Source: Methanobacteriota archaeon
Lineage (GTDB): Archaea; Thermoplasmatota; Poseidoniia; Poseidoniales; Poseidoniaceae
NCBI GenBank assembly: GCA_018662715.1
Contig: JABJFP010000064.1
Location: 1 to 9,160, forward strand
Length of the DNA stretch: 9,160 nt
Direction of reading: 5' to 3'
The translations under genes were made by a program, and so were the position numbers. The notes beneath the pieces are model-generated. The model made no database searches and was not told the DNA's origin. It was given only the letters and a program-made list of their open reading frames with translations. This document shows positions 6,512 through 9,160 of the stretch, one piece after another. The first letter of the stretch is position 1, and the number at the start of each line of letters is the position of its first letter.

Positions 6512-7768
6512 TCACTGACTTGAAAAAGCAGAGACTGCAGCGTGAATTTCTTCATCTAGCATGTTTCTCTTCTGGCTCTTAGCAATTTCAAAGAGATGAG
6601 CCACTAATTCGTCTGAAACCTCAATTTCATTTTGTTCAAGCCACCAAACAATGTTTGAGCGACCCGACATGTGCCCGATACGGATGACTTGTTTCAAACC
6701 AAAATCACCGGCGGGAACGCCAGAATAAACTCGGTCAGCAAGCCAATGGTCACCCTTTCGCATTGCCTTGATAACGGCAGATGCATGGACTCCAGTACCT
6801 GTTTCAAAGGCATCCTCTCCAAAGACAGGATAGTTACGAGGCAAAGGAACTTCGATGTATTCGTTGGCTTTTTGCATGTAAGCGTCCAAGAGGGTCAAAT
6901 CATTCTCAATGACTCCCATGAGTTTCAGATTCACGAGGGTTTGGTCAAGCGGTGCATTTCCGGCTCGCTCACCAACGCCAAGTGCAGTTCCGTGAATGAC
7001 ATCTGCACCTGCTTCAACCGCTGCAATGTTGTTAGCTACCCCAAGTCCACGGTCTTGATGTCCGTGCCAGTTTACCTCGATTTCTCGGCGTTGATAGCCT
7101 GCATCTTTGATGACTTCTTCATCGATGAAAGAGAGGAGTTTCTTAACACCATTTGGAGTTACGTGACCACATGTATCGCACACGCATAGGCGACGAACAC
7201 CGAGTTCCATTGCTCGTTGATAGATCATTTTGACATCTTCAGGATTGGAACGAGTTGTGTCTTCGGTAACAAACATCACCTGTACGTCGTTCTCAACTGC
7301 GTATGAGACCGCACCTTCCATGGTCGTGACAAGTTTCTCCATGGTCCAACCTTCAGTAAACTGACGAATGGGGCTTGTACCAAGGAATGCTGATGCTTGA
7401 ATCTCCATCTCGTGCTTTGCTTGCATTTCCACGAGAGGTTCAATGTCTCCCATTAAGGTGCGAACTGCGGCACCAGGCCGTATAGAGTAGTCGTTTTCCT
7501 TGATGTGACTCAACATGGCATCGATGTGGTTGCGATGGAATGGTCCTGCCCCGGGAAGGCCAAGGTCTACTTTTTGCAATCCAAGTTGTTCCATGAAGGT
7601 GAGCAATTCTATTTTCTGCTCTATGGTAGGGTTGCGAGCGCTTGGGCTTTGCAAACCGTCACGCAGGGTCTCATCATCAAACCAAACACCATGAGGGTGG
7701 TTTGATGGATTTCTGCTGAATTCGTATTCTACCGTATTCCAGTCGTAAATGAGTGAACTCTCTTTCAT
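6512..7768 (-). CDS. LeuA/homocitrate synthase-like acyltransferase (HMGL-like TIM barrel), no regulatory domain
   Basis: The predicted protein has 418 residues. Enzymes of this family condense acetyl-CoA with a 2-oxo acid (2-isopropylmalate, homocitrate or citramalate synthases). The barrel begins with DDETLRDGLQSP, containing the catalytic R36-D37 pair. The metal-binding HGH (H235, H237) lies in WHGHQDRGLGVANN, followed by GTALGVGERAGNAPLDQTL (260-278) with N271. The post-barrel subdomain has TGTGVHASAVIKA and GHMSGRSN. The roughly 120-residue LeuA allosteric domain is absent, so leucine feedback of the usual kind is not expected. The H-x-H is followed by QD where typical synthases have ND. 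The substrate cannot be fixed: no leuB, leuC or leuD is nearby. An upstream GTG at 7813 is possible, but AGGTGAT at 7773-7779 sits correctly before the ATG at 7768. The gene lies 95 bases downstream of gyrA on the same strand. Confidence 0.88.
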   Translation of the reverse strand: MKESSLIYDWNTVEYEFSRNPSNHPHGVWFDDETLRDGLQSPSARNPTIEQKIELLTFMEQLGLQKVDLGLPGAGPFHRNHIDAMLSHIKENDYSIRPGAAVRTLMGDIEPLVEMQAKHEMEIQASAFLGTSPIRQFTEGWTMEKLVTTMEGAVSYAVENDVQVMFVTEDTTRSNPEDVKMIYQRAMELGVRRLCVCDTCGHVTPNGVKKLLSFIDEEVIKDAGYQRREIEVNWHGHQDRGLGVANNIAAVEAGADVIHGTALGVGERAGNAPLDQTLVNLKLMGVIENDLTLLDAYMQKANEYIEVPLPRNYPVFGEDAFETGTGVHASAVIKAMRKGDHWLADRVYSGVPAGDFGLKQVIRIGHMSGRSNIVWWLEQNEIEVSDELVAHLFEIAKSQKRNMLDEEIHAAVSAFSSQ

Positions 7769-7772
7769 AGTC

Positions 7773-7779
7773 ATCACCT
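7773..7779 (-). promoter_or_regulatory. Shine-Dalgarno AGGTGAT for the LeuA-like gene
   Basis: AGGTGAT matches seven bases of the anti-Shine-Dalgarno complement (AGGAGGTGATC) and ends 4 bases before the ATG at 7768. It overlaps another in-frame ATG (7774-7772), which it therefore argues against, along with the GTG at 7813. Confidence 0.65.
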
Positions 7780-7863
7780 TTGCACAAGCCGAGTTGGCCC
7801 CGCAATTGCACACGGGTCGCCTTCATGTTTGAATGCGTCGCTTCACCAAGATGAGCCTTAGGC

Positions 7864-9160
7864 TCACTCTTCTTCACTGCCTTCATCAGACTCTTCCGAG
7901 CCCATGTCAAGGAGAGATGCGGGGATTCTTGAAGAGAAAATCAACTCGTCGGTAAATCCGCCTTTGGACTTGTTCCTAAACTCCATAACCCGAGTACCTC
8001 GGCTTGACTTGCCTTTGGTTTCTTTGGTTTGGTTAACGAGAATACGGATCATCATTCCTTTCTTCGTGAGCAAGAATAGATGGTCTTCCAGGTCAGGGAT
8101 TGTACGAACACTGATGATTTCGTCATCGTTTTCATCGTCGAGCTTCATGGTGCGCACACCTTTGGCCCCAGGTCTCGTTGAACGGTAACCATCGGTGGCC
8201 ATCTTCTGTAGTCCATCCTCGTCAAGTTTGATGTTGCCTGCAGCGTCAGTATCAGGGATGCGGTCTGCTGTACCCAGACGACTTCGCTTTGCCATCCCGT
8301 ACTTAGAAATGGTTAGAATCTGTTCCTCTGCGTCGAGCATAGCGACCATTCCTGCGACAGAACCGCCTCCTGAACCTTTCCTGTCGCCTACTTTGATTCC
8401 GTAAACACCGCCGGAAACCCGGCCTGATGCGCGGATTGCTAAGCAATTAAACCGAGATGCATAGCCGGTTGTTGAGATCATCACGATGTCATGCTCGTTC
8501 GTTGCCGAACGGACGTTAACAAGTGCGTCACCCTCATGCTTGAATCGCAATGCGTACTTTCCATTTTTGTTGATTCGGACATACTCGTGCAGGTCGGTCT
8601 TTTTGATGAGTCCACCTTTTGTTGCAAATACCAAGAAATGACCGGAGGGTGGGGTCTTACCGCACTGCCCACATTTGCTTGTAGGCCCAACGTTGTGAGG
8701 CTGCTCACACTTTGGATTGATGCATTCCCAGTTCTCCTGCGGAGTGAAGCATTTTTCATTCACTTCTTCAATCAATTCACGGGAGATTGGAAGGATGGTG
8801 ACGATGTTCTCGTCATCTCGGATGCTATCGAGGAGGTTTCGAATGTGGCTTCCCCGTGATTGTCGGCTACCTAGAGGAGTTTCCCAAGCCTTGAGGCCGT
8901 AAACGCGTCCTTTGTCGGTAAAGATTAGCAACCGGTCCTTACTGAAGCAAGTTACGATGAGTTGAGGTGTATCCTCGTTCTTCGTAGTCACGCCTTTGAG
9001 TCCCTTTCCGCCTCTATTTTGAGTCCTAAACATTTCAACAGGTGTGTGTCGGATGTAGTTCTCAGTGCTGAGGGTTATGACGATAGCTCGCTCCTCAATG
9101 AGGTCCTCTCGGTTCATCGAAAGCGGCATTGGGTCAATGTAAGAGCGACGTTCGTCACCG
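7864..9160 (-). CDS. gyrA: DNA gyrase subunit A, C-terminal part (runs off the right edge)
   Basis: The frame is open from the window edge to a TGA at 7866-7864. It enters with GDERRSYID, the end of the cleavage-core region, then gives the C-terminal beta-pinwheel that wraps DNA so that gyrase can introduce negative supercoils. The GyrA box is QNRGGKG (codons at 9021-9001), which separates gyrase from topoisomerase IV. Repeating blade sequences follow (FTDKGRVYGLK, FATKGGLIKK, ISKYGMAKRS, LTKKGMMIRI). Two insertions stand out: about 45 residues with a CX4C...CX2C pattern (8784-8644) and a polar loop of about 28 residues (8268-8185). The protein ends in an acidic tail (GSEESDEGSEEE), a feature known to modulate wrapping in E. 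coli GyrA. The active-site tyrosine and the N-terminal domains lie outside the window. Gyrase is a bacterial-type enzyme, so its presence beside hel308 fits the euryarchaea that acquired it. Confidence 0.95.
   Translation of the reverse strand, partial: GDERRSYIDPMPLSMNREDLIEERAIVITLSTENYIRHTPVEMFRTQNRGGKGLKGVTTKNEDTPQLIVTCFSKDRLLIFTDKGRVYGLKAWETPLGSRQSRGSHIRNLLDSIRDDENIVTILPISRELIEEVNEKCFTPQENWECINPKCEQPHNVGPTSKCGQCGKTPPSGHFLVFATKGGLIKKTDLHEYVRINKNGKYALRFKHEGDALVNVRSATNEHDIVMISTTGYASRFNCLAIRASGRVSGGVYGIKVGDRKGSGGGSVAGMVAMLDAEEQILTISKYGMAKRSRLGTADRIPDTDAAGNIKLDEDGLQKMATDGYRSTRPGAKGVRTMKLDDENDDEIISVRTIPDLEDHLFLLTKKGMMIRILVNQTKETKGKSSRGTRVMEFRNKSKGGFTDELIFSSRIPASLLDMGSEESDEGSEEE

Noticed and set aside
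7802..7809. Palindrome GCAATTGC between gyrA and the LeuA-like gene
   Set aside because: Eight bases, expected by chance in a window this long, and not placed at a recognisable promoter element.
7769..7813. GTG start at 7813 for the LeuA-like gene, adding a Cys-containing N-terminus
   Set aside because: A strong Shine-Dalgarno (AGGTGAT) is placed correctly for the ATG at 7768, and the added residues are not part of the family fold.
8491..8859. Long open frames opposite gyrA and opposite the other minus-strand genes
   Set aside because: They are shadows of well-supported genes, with no recognisable motifs, start signals or sensible composition.

Overview
The window looks like chromosomal DNA from an archaeon, most likely a marine planktonic euryarchaeote of the Marine Group II (Poseidoniales) type. 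Three things point there: an archaeal Hel308-type helicase, a bacterial-type DNA gyrase A subunit (which a few euryarchaeal groups acquired), and a large lineage-specific secreted/membrane protein in a compact gene layout on both strands. The lineage is an inference from gene content; no rRNA or other marker in the window settles it.

Layout. Positions 1-1070 (minus) hold the N-terminal 356 residues of a Hel308-like superfamily 2 helicase that runs off the left edge. An 89-base divergent gap, which ends in a perfect 18-bp palindrome touching the next start codon, separates it from a small two-TM protein with a TerB-like C-terminal domain (1160-1777, plus). That gene converges, with one base between the stop codons, on a three-gene minus-strand cluster: hotdog thioesterase (4862-4398), SprT-like zinc metalloprotease (4388-3861) and a roughly 680-residue secreted/membrane protein of unknown function (3824-1779). 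The spacings of 9 bases and of 6 to 36 bases (depending on the start chosen for the membrane protein) suggest one transcript.

Across a short divergent spacer lies an M14-family zinc carboxypeptidase-like protein of the succinylglutamate desuccinylase/aspartoacylase group (4920-6263, plus). The 248 bases after it are not empty. They contain what reads as a decayed small gene for a tail-anchored-like membrane peptide (6329-6501), broken by one in-frame stop and one single-base frameshift. Next, on the minus strand, comes a LeuA/homocitrate-synthase-like enzyme without the LeuA regulatory domain (7768-6512). Last is the C-terminal part of gyrA (9160-7864), which has a cysteine-rich, zinc-ribbon-like insertion inside its DNA-wrapping domain.

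The genes do not form one obvious pathway. Two (hel308, gyrA) serve DNA repair/replication and topology, three are metabolic-type enzymes, and two are membrane proteins of unknown function. No mobile element, CRISPR array, tRNA or rRNA was seen. The points most worth checking are the zinc-ribbon-like insert in GyrA, the decayed small membrane-protein gene, the palindrome at the start of the TerB-like gene, and the unrecognised membrane protein.
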